Below, piece after piece: positions 7,752 to 17,604 of a DNA stretch of 64,000 bases; position 1 is the stretch's first letter, and each line of letters begins with the position of its first letter. Both the position numbers and the translations under genes were made by a program. The DNA lies in contig NZ_JAQNDK010000004.1 of NCBI RefSeq assembly GCF_028368935.1, positions 744,001 to 808,000 of the forward strand, given 5' to 3'. The notes under the pieces are model-generated. The model saw nothing but the letters and a program-made list of their open reading frames with translations. It was not told where the DNA came from and ran no database searches. The DNA comes from Sorangium aterium. Lineage in GTDB: Bacteria; Myxococcota_A; Polyangia; Polyangiales; Polyangiaceae.

Positions 7752-9512
7752 TCAACCCCCCTTCGGCGCGGCCGGTCCGGCCGCAGGCTTGTCGACCGCA
7801 GGCTTGTCGCCAGCGGGCTTCATGATGGCCGGCGCGGCCGCCGGTTTGTCGGTCGCGGGCGCCGCGGCGGGCTTCGCGCCCGCCGGCGGGGCCGCGACAG
7901 CAGGCGCTAGAACCGCGGGCTTTGCGCTCGCCGCGGCCGCGGGCGCCGCGGCGGTGGGCTTCGTGCCCGCCGTCGCGGGCGCCGCCGCCCCGGTCTGCTT
8001 CACGAGGCGCCCGGCCTTCGGGGCGCCCGGCTTCGGCGTGACGAGGGCGATCACGCGCCTGCCCTGGGGCAGGAGATCCGCGGTCGCCTTCTGCAGGTCG
8101 GCGGCGGTGGCCTTCTCGTACCTGGCCACGTCCTTGGGGAAGTACCCCGGATCGCCCGTGAGCTGGTTGTAGTTGTTGATGGCGTTCGCGCGGGCCGTCA
8201 CCTGCTCCATGCTGAAGACCAGCTCCGAGAGCACCTTGGCCTGGGCCCGGTCGTGCTCGTCCTGCGTCGGCGGCGCCTTGCGCAGCCGATCGAGCTCCGC
8301 GTCGATGAGCTTCAGGGCCTGCTCGGGCGACTTGCCCTTCTTCAGCGTGGCCGTGATCTGGAAGGTGCTGGCGAGCTGGCTCGATTGCTGGAACGCGAAG
8401 ACGTCCTGCGCGATCTGGAGATCGTACACGAGCTTCTTGTAGAGCCGGCTCGTCTTGCCCGAGGCGAGGACGTTGGCGACGAGGTCGAGCTCGGCGTCGC
8501 CGGGCGCGAAGCTCGGCGGCGTCACCCAGCTGATCGTCACGCGGGGCAGCTCCACGTCCGCCTCGATGTCGAGGCGCTTCTCGGTCGCGAGGTCGCCGAG
8601 GTCGGGCTTCGTCGCCACGGGCGGCGGGGCGCCCTTCGCGATGGGGCCGAAGTACTTCTGGATGAGCTCCTTCGCCTTGCCCCGCTCGATGTCGCCCGCC
8701 ACGACGAGGGTCGCGTTGTTGGGCACGTAGAACGTCCGGAAGAAGGCCTTCACGTCGTCCATCTGCGCCGCGTCGAGATCCTCGGGCGTGCCGATGGTCA
8801 GCAGGTGGTAGGGGTGGCTCTCCGGGAACTGGGCCGCGCGGACGAACTGCGGCACGAGGCCGTAGGGCGCGTTCTCGTAGTTCTGGCGGCGCTCGTTCTT
8901 CACGACATTGCGCTGGCTCGTGAAGGTCGCCTCGTTCGCGTGGTCGAGCAGCCACCCCATCCGGTCGCTCTCCAGCCAGAGCACCAGCGCGAGCTCGTTG
9001 GCGGGGACGGTCTCGAAGTAGTTGGTGCGGTCGGTGTTCGTCGTCCCGTTGCGATCGCTCGCGCCGGCCCGCTCCAGGTACTTGAAGAACATGTCCTCGC
9101 CCACGTGCTTCGAGCCCTGGAACATGACGTGCTCGAACAGGTGCGCGAAGCCGTTCTTCCCCCGCGGCTCGTCCTTGGAGCCGACGTGGTACCAGACGTT
9201 GACGGCCACGACGGGCGTGCGGTGATCCTCGTGCAGGACCACCTCGAGCCCGTTCTCGAGCGTGTACTTCTCGACCGGGATCGCGACGCTCACGCTGGTC
9301 GCCGCCGCCGCAGGCTGCGCCTTCGTCGCGACCGGCGCCGCCGCCGCGGGCGCGGGCTTGGCCGCAGGTTGAGCCGCCGCAGGCTGCGCCGGCGCCGCGG
9401 CCGGGGGCGCGGCGTAGGCGGGCAACGTCAGGCCGAGCGCGGCGACGAGCGCGCTCGACAGGGACGAGAGCGCCCGGAGGCGCGTCCGTTCGGACCGATG
9501 GTGGGCTCGCAT
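7752..9512 (-). CDS. M16-family zinc metallopeptidase, catalytic subunit
   Basis: This 586-residue protein has a signal peptide (cleavage near PAYAAPP) and an Ala/Pro/Lys spacer. The first M16 domain carries the inverted zinc motif HLFEH at 124-128 within NGFAHLFEHVMFQGS, with a downstream Glu ligand candidate in VVKNERRQNY. The second M16 domain (SGKTSRLYKKLVYDLQIAQ) lacks the Arg/Tyr pair found in the partner subunit. The last 90 or so residues are a low-complexity Ala/Lys/Pro repeat tail (AAAPATDKPAAAPA type), perhaps a cell-wall or surface anchor. It is first in the operon M16 catalytic, M16 non-catalytic, PAP2. It probably degrades peptides in the periplasm. Confidence 0.9.
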   Translation of the reverse strand: MRAHHRSERTRLRALSSLSSALVAALGLTLPAYAAPPAAAPAQPAAAQPAAKPAPAAAAPVATKAQPAAAATSVSVAIPVEKYTLENGLEVVLHEDHRTPVVAVNVWYHVGSKDEPRGKNGFAHLFEHVMFQGSKHVGEDMFFKYLERAGASDRNGTTNTDRTNYFETVPANELALVLWLESDRMGWLLDHANEATFTSQRNVVKNERRQNYENAPYGLVPQFVRAAQFPESHPYHLLTIGTPEDLDAAQMDDVKAFFRTFYVPNNATLVVAGDIERGKAKELIQKYFGPIAKGAPPPVATKPDLGDLATEKRLDIEADVELPRVTISWVTPPSFAPGDAELDLVANVLASGKTSRLYKKLVYDLQIAQDVFAFQQSSQLASTFQITATLKKGKSPEQALKLIDAELDRLRKAPPTQDEHDRAQAKVLSELVFSMEQVTARANAINNYNQLTGDPGYFPKDVARYEKATAADLQKATADLLPQGRRVIALVTPKPGAPKAGRLVKQTGAAAPATAGTKPTAAAPAAAASAKPAVLAPAVAAPPAGAKPAAAPATDKPAAAPAIMKPAGDKPAVDKPAAGPAAPKGG

Positions 9513-9573
9513 GGGCGCGGTTTTAGCGCAGATCGCCCGAGGTCGAGCGCAATCTTCGCTCGTGGAAAGGGAG

Positions 9574-9608
9574 GCGCAGCGCAGCGCGGTTCACGCTCGG
9601 CGCTGCGC
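9574..9608 (-). terminator. Hairpin after the lysyl oxidase gene
   Basis: GCGCAGCGC at 9574-9582 pairs perfectly with GCGCTGCGC at 9600-9608 (17-nt loop). On the minus strand it begins 5 nt after the stop of the lysyl oxidase gene and precedes the M16 operon start at 9512, so it probably separates the two units. No T-run follows. Confidence 0.5.
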
Positions 9609-9613
9609 TCCCG

Positions 9614-12031
9614 TCACTGGAATGGCGCGACGAAGAGCTGGTACGGCCCGAAATCCACCGGAGTACGCCCCTTTACGGTGATGGCGCCGAGGCTCCCTCC
9701 CGGTCGTGCCCCGTAAATCCGGGAGTTCACGCCCTCCCTCTCGCCCGCGCAGGCGCTGAGCGGGCCGAAGCACTCGATGTCGATGGGATTGCATGCGTCG
9801 TCCGCGGTCTTGATCGTCATCGGGAAGCCGGTCAGGCCGCACGAGGACACCACGGTGGACGTCCCCGGGCAGACAGGGACATAGAACGTCTGCTCAGGGC
9901 TGCTCGCGCCGCACAAGGAGCTGGGAGGGATCGGCGCCCCGGTGGTGTCGCCGCTGATGAGGCCGCTGCCCGAGATGACCCCGGCCCTCTCGCCGAGGCA
10001 CGACGCGCGCTGGAACCTGAGGCGGACCGTGCCGAGCGCCTCGGGGCGCGAGGCCTTGACCACCACCGTATAGGTCCCGGCCCGGAGCCTGGCCGCGAAG
10101 TGCGCGCCCGGCGCGGCGTCGCCGCAGCTGTCGGCCGCGCAGCCGACGGGGGGGCCGCCGCACCCGTCGCCCTCGAGCACCGCGAGCGCCGTGTCGACGT
10201 CCGACGCCAGGGTGCCGAGGTACACGACCTCGTCGGACGGGAGCGTGAACCGGAAGAACACCTCGCCGCCGCTGCCGCCGCACGGCAGCGCGACATCGGA
10301 GGTGTTCTCGGCCGTGATCTCCGCCGCGTAATCCATCGAGCCCGTCAGCTCTCCCGGCGTCTCGCAGCTGTCGGCGCCCGGGATCGGCGTGCAGCCGTCG
10401 TCCGGGACGCCGTTGCAGTTCTCGTCGACCGCGTTGCCGCACACCTCGGGCACCGGGGAGGCGCACCCCTCGCCCTGGCAGCCGTCGTCGGGGAGCCCGT
10501 CGCAGTCCTGGTCCACCGCGTCCCCGCAGATCTCCGGCTCGGGCTCGCAGGGCGCGAACGCCGGGACATGGACGGGCACCTCGACCACGTTGTTCTCGAT
10601 CGCTTGCTCGGCGATCGCGCCGATCGGGTTGACGGTGACGCGGAGGGTGTAGTCCCCCTCGGGCACGTCCGTCACGTCGACCCACTGGCACGGCGTGCCG
10701 ACGTCGTACGTGTCGGCCCACCCCGCGCTCAGGAAGTTGCACCCCATGCCTCCCGAGGTCGGGTAGCCGCGCGGCGCGGGGGACGAAGGATCGAGAGGCT
10801 CCATGTCGACAAGGCAAAACGCCTGCTTGTGCCCCTGGGAGACGACCTCGCCCCCCGCGTCCACCAGCCGGTAATCGGTGAAGTTCAGGAAATGGAAGTG
10901 CTGGTGGCACTGCGCGTACTCGAAGAGCGGGCTGTTGAACTCGGGCCCGGGGTCGAGGTGGCCCGGCCCTGCGTTCTCGACGCGCCCCTCGAACTCGAGG
11001 AGATGCCGCCGGCCGGGGCCTCCGATGCACCTTTCCATGAGCTCGCAGGCGTCTCTGGGGAACGTCTGGTACGAGAACTGGATCGTGTCGACGATGCGCT
11101 GCCTGTCCGGGCGCAGGTCGGGCACGATGCAGACGCCGGCCTCGCACGCGTGGCCGCTGGGACAGCACGCGCCGCCGCAGATCGTGCCGTCGCAGGCGGT
11201 GTAATCGACGGGGAGGACGATCGTGTTGTTGTCGAAGCGCGCCTCGGCGAGGGTCCTGTTCGGGTTCACGGTGATCTCGAGCTCGTAGCGCCCGGCCGGG
11301 ACGCCGGTCACGTCGAGGGCGTTGCACGCGAGGGTGCCGGGCTGCTCGACGTGCTCTCCTGGGCCGAGGCCCTGCGCGTCGCAGCCGTACTGGCCGCCTG
11401 GCATCGCGACGCAGCGCGCGTCGAGCTCGGCCTCGGCGACCACCGCGCCGCCCTGGCCGAGGCGCGCGCGGAAGAAGCGCGGGACGACGTAGCTGTCCTC
11501 GCAGAAGTTCGGCTCGAAGACGTCGCTCTCCGAGGGCGCGCCGAGCTCGAGCGGAACGTCGCCGGCGTTCTCGAGCGAGACGTGGAAGCGCATGAGCGCC
11601 CGCCGGCCGCTCGCGCCGACGCACCCGTGCAGCAGCTCGCACGCGTCCTCGTCGACGCGGACCGTGGCGAACGTGACGGGCTCTTCTCGCTCCGGGGGCC
11701 CGAGCACGAGGTCCGCCGCCTCGCAGACGCCGCGCGCGCACGTGGCCCCGGGGCTGCAGCACGCCGTGTCGCCGCAGGCGCGCGCCGCGTCGCACGCGGC
11801 GGCGCAGCCCGACGGCTTGCCCTCGGCGTCGATCTGACACCGCGCGCCTCCGGGACACACGATGTCCGAGAGGGGGCAACGGATGCTCCCGGATACACCG
11901 CCGCCGCTGCCGCCGCCTCCCGGGCCGCCCCCTCCCGTGCCCGAGGGCGGCTCGGTCGGCCCGTCGTCGCCGCACGCGGCGGCCGCCAGGAGCCATGAGC
12001 CCATCAACAGCGCTTCGACGACGTTCTTCAT
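9614..12031 (-). CDS. Lipoprotein with degenerate plus intact lysyl oxidase domains and MopE-like motifs
   Basis: This 805-residue secreted protein has a lipobox (LAAAAC, Cys20), a Gly linker and a small Cys-rich domain. Two homologous lysyl-oxidase-like domains follow. Domain 1 (about 120-280) keeps the CNALDVTGVPAGRYELEITVN end but has no His cluster. Domain 2 (about 305-490) has the copper motif CHQHFH (His376, 378, 380), the GHK lysine (Lys402) and the DTY tyrosine (Tyr442). These match the residues that form the lysine tyrosylquinone cofactor in animal LOX. CQWVDVTDV and the NNVVEVPV end also match. After it come two Cys/Asp-rich MopE-like motifs (ICGDAVDQDCDGLPDDGC type) and a PPC-like beta domain. 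It probably oxidises amines or protein lysines outside the cell. The ATG at 12031 is chosen because AGGG lies 6 nt before it; an upstream ATG at 12046 has no ribosome site. Confidence 0.85.
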   Translation of the reverse strand: MKNVVEALLMGSWLLAAAACGDDGPTEPPSGTGGGGPGGGGSGGGVSGSIRCPLSDIVCPGGARCQIDAEGKPSGCAAACDAARACGDTACCSPGATCARGVCEAADLVLGPPEREEPVTFATVRVDEDACELLHGCVGASGRRALMRFHVSLENAGDVPLELGAPSESDVFEPNFCEDSYVVPRFFRARLGQGGAVVAEAELDARCVAMPGGQYGCDAQGLGPGEHVEQPGTLACNALDVTGVPAGRYELEITVNPNRTLAEARFDNNTIVLPVDYTACDGTICGGACCPSGHACEAGVCIVPDLRPDRQRIVDTIQFSYQTFPRDACELMERCIGGPGRRHLLEFEGRVENAGPGHLDPGPEFNSPLFEYAQCHQHFHFLNFTDYRLVDAGGEVVSQGHKQAFCLVDMEPLDPSSPAPRGYPTSGGMGCNFLSAGWADTYDVGTPCQWVDVTDVPEGDYTLRVTVNPIGAIAEQAIENNVVEVPVHVPAFAPCEPEPEICGDAVDQDCDGLPDDGCQGEGCASPVPEVCGNAVDENCNGVPDDGCTPIPGADSCETPGELTGSMDYAAEITAENTSDVALPCGGSGGEVFFRFTLPSDEVVYLGTLASDVDTALAVLEGDGCGGPPVGCAADSCGDAAPGAHFAARLRAGTYTVVVKASRPEALGTVRLRFQRASCLGERAGVISGSGLISGDTTGAPIPPSSLCGASSPEQTFYVPVCPGTSTVVSSCGLTGFPMTIKTADDACNPIDIECFGPLSACAGEREGVNSRIYGARPGGSLGAITVKGRTPVDFGPYQLFVAPFQ

Positions 12032-12178
12032 GTGCACCCTGGTCATCAGCAGTAGCAGACGAGCCGCGCGGGCCGGAAGGCGTGTGCCGCTCCCGCAGGC
12101 CGCCAGGCAAGCTGCGTATCGTGAGGGGGCGCGCGAGGAGATCAGGACGGTCGAGCGAGGGCGCAGGATTTCGACCGG

Positions 12179-14080
12179 TCAGGGAGTCGGCAACGCCACG
12201 AAAACAGCCGAGGAGGCGATGCCGAGATTTCTCATGAACATGAGCCGCGCGGCGCTCGCTGGGTCGGATGAGCTCCAGTCTCCCAGGAGGACAGCGGCAT
12301 ACCAGGTCGGTGACAGGCTTCTCGCGGCGCTCCGGATGCCGTCGGCCGATCCGACCGGTCGAACTCCTACCCATTGCCGGCCGGCGGCTCTCGGCGCCGC
12401 GAACTCGACGGCCGTGCTGGCGCTGGCCGACGCGTACGCGACGTCCGTGAGCACGGGTGTAAACGGTTCACCTTGGGTCCCATCTGCATTGACCGACCAG
12501 TGGCCGAGATCCACCGAGGGCGCTGCCGCCGAGGCGTTGATCAACATGACGCGCGTGCTGGTGACCGTCTCGGGCAGCTCCGGCTGAACCCTCCACAGCT
12601 TGAGCTGCAGCGCCTTGTCGCCCGTCTCTCCGGCGATGCCGAGGAGACCTCCCAGGTAGATCGCGCCGGGCTCCAGCGGGCCCGTCGGCTGGGCGCCGAC
12701 CACCACGGTGTCACCCGAGCCATCGCCGCCACCGGAGCCGGGCGCGACGACTGAGAGCGTCGACTCACCCGGCGGCAGATCGGTGTATGTCGGCGCCTGC
12801 GCATACGTCAGGTTGATGGCGATCCTCTCCGTGCCCGAGTACACCTCGAGGGGCGACGGCGTGGGCGGCGGCGATGCGTGGAAGAGATAGACGAGCGGAT
12901 CCCGGTTGATGAACGTGGCAGGCGAGTCGTCCCCCGCCGGGACGACGAGCAACCCGTGTGCGCGCGCATCGGCGACGACGCGGGTCGGCTCCCCGGTCTC
13001 GATGACGAAGTACGATCGCCCACCGACGAGCGATGCTGCAGAGAACGAGAACGGCGCCTGACCCGTCGGACCGAAGCTGCTCGACGCGGTGACAGTGATC
13101 GATCGTGGCGACTGGGGCACGAGCAGGCCTTCTGGAGCGCTGACGGTGAACCCGTCGAGCGCCGCGACGGCCGTGGCGCTTCGGTCGATGTAGAACGATT
13201 TCGGAGGCCCCACGCTGGCGTCGGCGTTCACGAAGCGCAGGCCGACCTCGCTGCATGAAGGCGTCGTGAACTTCTCTTCTGCGATGAGAAGCTGCGGCCC
13301 CGTCGGGCTGGTAGTGCCCAGGATTCCGACGGCCACGATCGTGTAGCGCGTCCCAGGGGCAATCGTCAGCGGATCCGCCGAGATCGTGAGCGCGTCGCCT
13401 GCGCCACCGCTGGTTCCGTCATCGCTTCGTGCCGAGAAGGTGATCGCGCCCGCCGTCACCTTGGCGTACCTCGTGACAGAGGCGGCGACCCTGCTGGGCG
13501 ACACTGCCTCTACGTCGGGCACCGGCGCCCCGTTCACGTAGAGGCGGAGCGCAGGCGGGTCGCCGCTCCCCACCGGGAAGTTCGTGCGATTCGGCAGAAG
13601 GGCATTGATGAAGCGGACCTTGGGTTCAGGGTCGGTGTCCGGCGGCAGGCCACACTCCTCCGGATCGCCGCCACCCGTGCCACCAGCTCCGCCCGTGCCA
13701 CCAGCTCCGCCCGTGCCGCCAGCGCCGCCCGTGTCGCCACTGCCCGTGCCGCCAGCGCCGCCCGTGTCGCCACTGCCCGTGCCGCCAGCGCCGCCCGCGT
13801 TGCCGCTGCCGCCCGTGCCACCCGTGCCACCAGCGCCGCCCGCATTGCCACTGCCGCCCGTGCCACCAGCGCCACCCGTGCCGCCGCCGCTGCCCGTGCC
13901 GCCCATGCCGCCGCCGCCGTCAGAGCTTCCGCCCGACCACGTGCTGGCGCTGGCGCTCGTGGTCCCACCTCCGCCTTGCCCCGACGATGATGAGGTATCG
14001 TCGTCCCCGCAAGCGCTCGTGAAGATCGAAAGCCCGGCCAGCGCACCCACCATCATCAGCCATCGTTGACGCATCTTCAT
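12179..14080 (-). CDS. DUF4397-domain lipoprotein with Gly-rich linker
   Basis: This 633-residue protein has a lipoprotein signal (lipobox FTSAC, Cys24) and a long Gly-Thr-Ala-Ser repeat linker of about 110 residues. Two or three DUF4397-type beta domains follow, recognisable by RFINALLPN and RFVNADASVG at strand 1 and by the 'YVNG ... YTIVAVG' pattern. A fourth, weaker unit is near LINASAAAPSVDLGHW. DUF4397 proteins are secreted and of unknown function. The ATG at 14080 has GGAG 10 nt upstream; an upstream in-frame start at 14110 gives an Arg-rich extension. It lies upstream of the lysyl oxidase gene (148 bp) and 46 bp downstream of the multi-heme gene, all on the same strand, so co-transcription is plausible. 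Confidence 0.8.
   Translation of the reverse strand: MKMRQRWLMMVGALAGLSIFTSACGDDDTSSSSGQGGGGTTSASASTWSGGSSDGGGGMGGTGSGGGTGGAGGTGGSGNAGGAGGTGGTGGSGNAGGAGGTGSGDTGGAGGTGSGDTGGAGGTGGAGGTGGAGGTGGGDPEECGLPPDTDPEPKVRFINALLPNRTNFPVGSGDPPALRLYVNGAPVPDVEAVSPSRVAASVTRYAKVTAGAITFSARSDDGTSGGAGDALTISADPLTIAPGTRYTIVAVGILGTTSPTGPQLLIAEEKFTTPSCSEVGLRFVNADASVGPPKSFYIDRSATAVAALDGFTVSAPEGLLVPQSPRSITVTASSSFGPTGQAPFSFSAASLVGGRSYFVIETGEPTRVVADARAHGLLVVPAGDDSPATFINRDPLVYLFHASPPPTPSPLEVYSGTERIAINLTYAQAPTYTDLPPGESTLSVVAPGSGGGDGSGDTVVVGAQPTGPLEPGAIYLGGLLGIAGETGDKALQLKLWRVQPELPETVTSTRVMLINASAAAPSVDLGHWSVNADGTQGEPFTPVLTDVAYASASASTAVEFAAPRAAGRQWVGVRPVGSADGIRSAARSLSPTWYAAVLLGDWSSSDPASAARLMFMRNLGIASSAVFVALPTP
13661..13915. 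repeat. Coding tandem repeats for a Gly-rich linker
   Basis: Imperfect short repeats (built from GCCACCCGTG / GCCAGCGCC units on the plus strand) encode GGAGGTGGSGNAGG- and GSGDTGG-type units of the DUF4397 lipoprotein. Copy number is probably variable between strains. The opposite strand reads as a spurious Pro-rich frame. Confidence 0.8.
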
Positions 14081-14126
14081 CGTAACACATCTCCGTGTAG
14101 CGCGTCGCACGCGCCAGAACGATTCA

Positions 14127-17100
14127 CTACCGCGGGAACTTCAGCTCGCAGGCGTCACGCGGAACCGCGATGACTCCCTTCGTCAGCTCGTCACGCATGT
14201 AGATGTAGGCCATTACACCGGCGTTGAAGGCCGCTCTCCGGAGCCATGCATCGACCTCCGGCGAGCTCGCGTCCGCGGTGCGGAGCTCGTCCGTAAGAGG
14301 GTTCCTGAGCGTGCACACGTCCCTCCACATGGGCACGCCGAACTCCGGAGCCACGGCGCTGCCCAGGATGACGCTCCAATTCCCGCTCGCGGCCGCGGCG
14401 TCGTAAAGGGCTCCGAACCGATGAGCATCGGTGCGGATCTCATCGCAGGCGGCGCGCGCAACGCCGAGCATGTTCGCCTTCGATCTCTTGAATGCGGCTT
14501 TCGCGGTCTCCGGATCGAGCGGGATCGGCACCGCGGCCACGATCCGATTGTCGACGAAGACGTTGAAGAAGGTCCTCTCCTCCTCCGTGGTACGGCCGAA
14601 TGAAACGGTGGTGCCCCCCGTCGCCATCCAGACGAGGTACTTCGCCGCCCCGTCGGGCCCGAGGCCGTCCCTCCCCCGCGTCGGGCCCATGGAACGTGGC
14701 GAGGTTCTCGTTGGGGGCCCAGCGCGGGCCGAAGAGCCCGTCCACGAAGCTCGCCACCCTCGCCCCGGAGGTCGCGCGGAGCGCCCTGGCCGCGCCGGTC
14801 TGGGCGTCTCCGTAAATCCCATGGCAATTCGTGCAGATACCGGCGTAGATATGCTCCCCCGGGTTGGCCCAGTAGATCGCGCTCCACGGCCGGCGCGGCC
14901 TCCCGGTCCCCGGATTGATCATCCACTGCTCCACCGGCTCAGGCTCTGGCGCGTCGTCCGGAAACGCGCAGCCTGGGATGAAGAACCCCTGAGCGTAGAC
15001 CTTCTTCGCCAGCGCCTCGTGCTCGCTCGTCACCTCCTCCGCGCGGATCCAGTCGTCGAGCTTCGTCTTCCAGTCGATGTTGCGCGGGACGTACGGATAG
15101 CGCTCGGTCGTGTCCTCGAGCACCCACCCGAGCTCGCGATGCTGCTCGCAGTCGTGAAGGGCACGCGCCTCCGCGGCGTCCGCCGCGCGCGTGGCGAGCT
15201 CGATCGCCTCCGGATCCTCCGGCGCCTCCCGTCCCCCGCGCTCGTAATCGCGCGGCACCGACGCCCACCAGCGCGCCACGAGGACCGGCAGGCGGCAGTC
15301 GACAGACGCCGTGTGCATCGGCATGTGGAGGTTGAAGAACGCGTTGACCTCCTCGTTCTCCACGGGCAGGCCGAACGCACGGGGAGTCCACGATCCCGTG
15401 GGCAGGACGACGCGGCGGTAGATACCTCCGACCGGGATGGAGCTCTGGATGACGAGCTCATCGAAGGACGCCGGCACACCAGGAAAGTAGAGCCGCCCGT
15501 CCGAGCCCACGGTATCCATGTGAAACCCGAAGATGCTCCCGCCAGGCGACATATCCAGGCCTCGCAGCGTCGCCTTGCTCGCCACCGCATAGCCGCGCGG
15601 GTTATGGCAATGGGCGCAGTTGCCTGCCATGTAGGCCTGCATGTTCAGCTCGTCGTCATTGCGCGGCCGGCGGGGCAGCGCGGACTCCTCGAGCCTGGGG
15701 AAGTCGTCGGGCGTGAGGGTCGCCAACGTGCCGCGCACGACGCCGTACGCGAGGAGACGCTCCAGCTGATTGAGCTCGTCGGCGAGCACGTCCGGCGTGT
15801 AGACGCCCCCTTCCCCCTTGGGTCGCTTGTGGAGCTGGAAGGGCGTGATGCCGAGGACGAAGCTCTCGCTCTCCGAGCCCGTGTGGCACGCCACGCATCG
15901 CGTCGCACCGGGCACGGCGTAGCTCTGCAGTGCACCGGTGGTCTCGTTGGCCGTGTAAGGGCGGACGTAGTCGGGGAACGGCTCACCGTTCAGGTAGAGC
16001 TCCCTGCTGTCCGGTGACGCCGGATCGAGCCCGGTCCCGAGGAGCTTCGCGCTCGTCTCCTCCGCGTTCCACACGTACGTGCCGAAGATCGCGTCCTCGG
16101 CCTGCTCGCGCGTCACGATGATGCGCGTCTCCATCTTGCGGTATCGCGTGGCGCCGTCGGGCTCGACCACGGCCCTGAAGAAGGTCTTGTAGAAGCGGCT
16201 GTTCGAGGGGATGCGGAGGCTCTTCGCCTCCGGGTCGTACGTGATGGCCTGCCCCGCCGGGACGTGCACGAAGCGGAGCTTCGCCGCGTCGTCCGACCAG
16301 AGAGGGTAGGTCGGCGCGTAAGCGAGCGTCCCCCTGCGCGCGAGCACCTCGGCGTCCAGCGAGACGAAATCGGTCTCCGACAGCTTGACCGGGAGGTCCT
16401 CGAACGATCGCATCGCGGCGAAGCGCTCATCCACCTCCTCGTCTCGACCGACGATCTCGGCGTCGGGGATGCAGTTCCCGAGCTCCGTCTGCGCATCGCC
16501 GATCTCGCGCGGGGTCACGAAATCCACGTCGGGATCGACGTGGATTTCGCCCTTCGGGAGGACGTACGTGCCGGCAGGGCACCCCTGCTCGATCCACGCC
16601 TGCACCCGCCGGCCGAGCGCCTCTTGCCCGCCGATCTTGTAGGGCATCTCCCCGCTGAGCATGACGTCAACGGGCGTCTTGCCGCTCTTGCCGCGCGCAT
16701 TGCACAGGTTCTCCGGAGTGCCGGTGTAGGAGAAGTCGCCTTGCTCTGCCGGGGCCTTGTGGCAGTTGCCACATTGAATCTCGATCTCCCCCGAGAGATT
16801 GCTGAAGGTATCGAGGGCATCCTCGACCGTCGCCGAGTGGCGCTGAGGGATCGGCTCGTGCGATCGGGCAGGGGCGCATTGACGTGGCGGCGTGCCCCCC
16901 CCGTCACCGCCGCTGCCGCCGGTACCGCCGGTGCCGCCGCCTCCGCTGTTATCGCCGCCCGCGACCCCGCCGGTACCGCCGGTGCTGCCGCTTCCGCCGT
17001 TATCACCGCCCGCGACCCCGCCGCTGCCGCCGGCACCGCCGGTGCCGCCGCCGCTCGTGTCCTCCGGGGGCTCACCGGTATCGTCACCTCCACAGCTGTA

Positions 17101-17172
17101 CCCGGCCACGGACACGACCCCGAGCAACAGCACCAGCGATCTCATCGTCACCCAACGCCGACCTTGACGCAT
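14127..17172 (-). pseudogene. Four-heme c-type cytochrome lipoprotein, single frameshift
   Basis: One gene of about 1,015 codons is split by a frame change at the C5 run 14673-14677 (one extra base). The N-terminal frame has a lipobox (VAGYSC), a Gly-rich linker and four c-heme motifs. CGNCH is near 16757-16773 and CVACH near 15884-15900. CAHCH is near 15603-15620 and CTNCH near 14822-14838. The continuing frame (GPDGAAKYLVWMATGG to the stop at 14127) completes the C-terminus. Between hemes lies the region LRFVHVPAGQAITYD...RFYKTFF seen in large secreted cytochromes of myxobacteria and planctomycetes. It is likely an outer-surface electron carrier. ATG 17172 is used because the upstream codon at 17181 is TTG; GGGGAG precedes it. 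The gene may be intact if the C run is a base-call error. Confidence 0.78.
16905..17055. repeat. Gly-rich linker repeats in the cytochrome gene
   Basis: A period of about 66 bp is visible on the plus strand (CCGCCCGCGACCCCGCCG recurring at about 16957 and 17008). It encodes GGVAGGDNGGSGSTGG-like units between the lipidated N-terminus and the first heme domain. Confidence 0.7.
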
Positions 17173-17604
17173 CGATGCCAACTCCCCGGGCTCGCAGCGG
17201 CGAACCCCCTATCGTCGCGGTGGCCGAAATGCCACCGGTGAGCTCCTGGAACAACCGTGAATGCCGGCTGTCACGGACCCGTGACGCTATCGCGGTGACG
17301 TCGACGTAGATGATAGCTCTGCCATTGATTCACGCGCGGCAGGCTCGCCTCTCGACCGTGATAGAAAGTAAGGGCTCTCCGCTCAGACCTCCTGTGCTGG
17401 GCAGTGTTGCGGAGCGGTTTCAATCCGGCAGCAGCGGGGGCGCGTTCCGTCCCTGGAGGACGACTTCGCGGTGCACGGTGCTCGGCGGGTGATGAGACGG
17501 GGGGCGTGCCCGAGCGCGCCGCGCTGGCCATGTGCGTCGAACGGAGCGCGCCTACCGCGATGGATTGCGCGGCGCGCTCCGTCCTTCGTCATCAGCCTAT
17601 CAGC
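17173..17604. other. Non-coding interval
   Basis: This interval separates the cytochrome gene start from the end of the PstS-like gene. Apart from the strong hairpin at 17541-17582 I see no supported gene; short frames on both strands lack ribosome sites and family likeness. The promoter for the minus-strand cytochrome gene should lie within about 17180-17300, where the GC content dips. Confidence 0.5.
17541..17582 (-). terminator. Strong hairpin after the PstS-like gene
   Basis: ACGGAGCGCGCC at 17541-17552 and GGCGCGCTCCGT at 17571-17582 form a perfect 12-bp stem with an 18-nt loop. On the minus strand it lies 22 nt after the stop codon of the PstS-like gene, the position expected for its terminator. 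There is no T-tract, as is common in GC-rich genomes. Confidence 0.65.
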
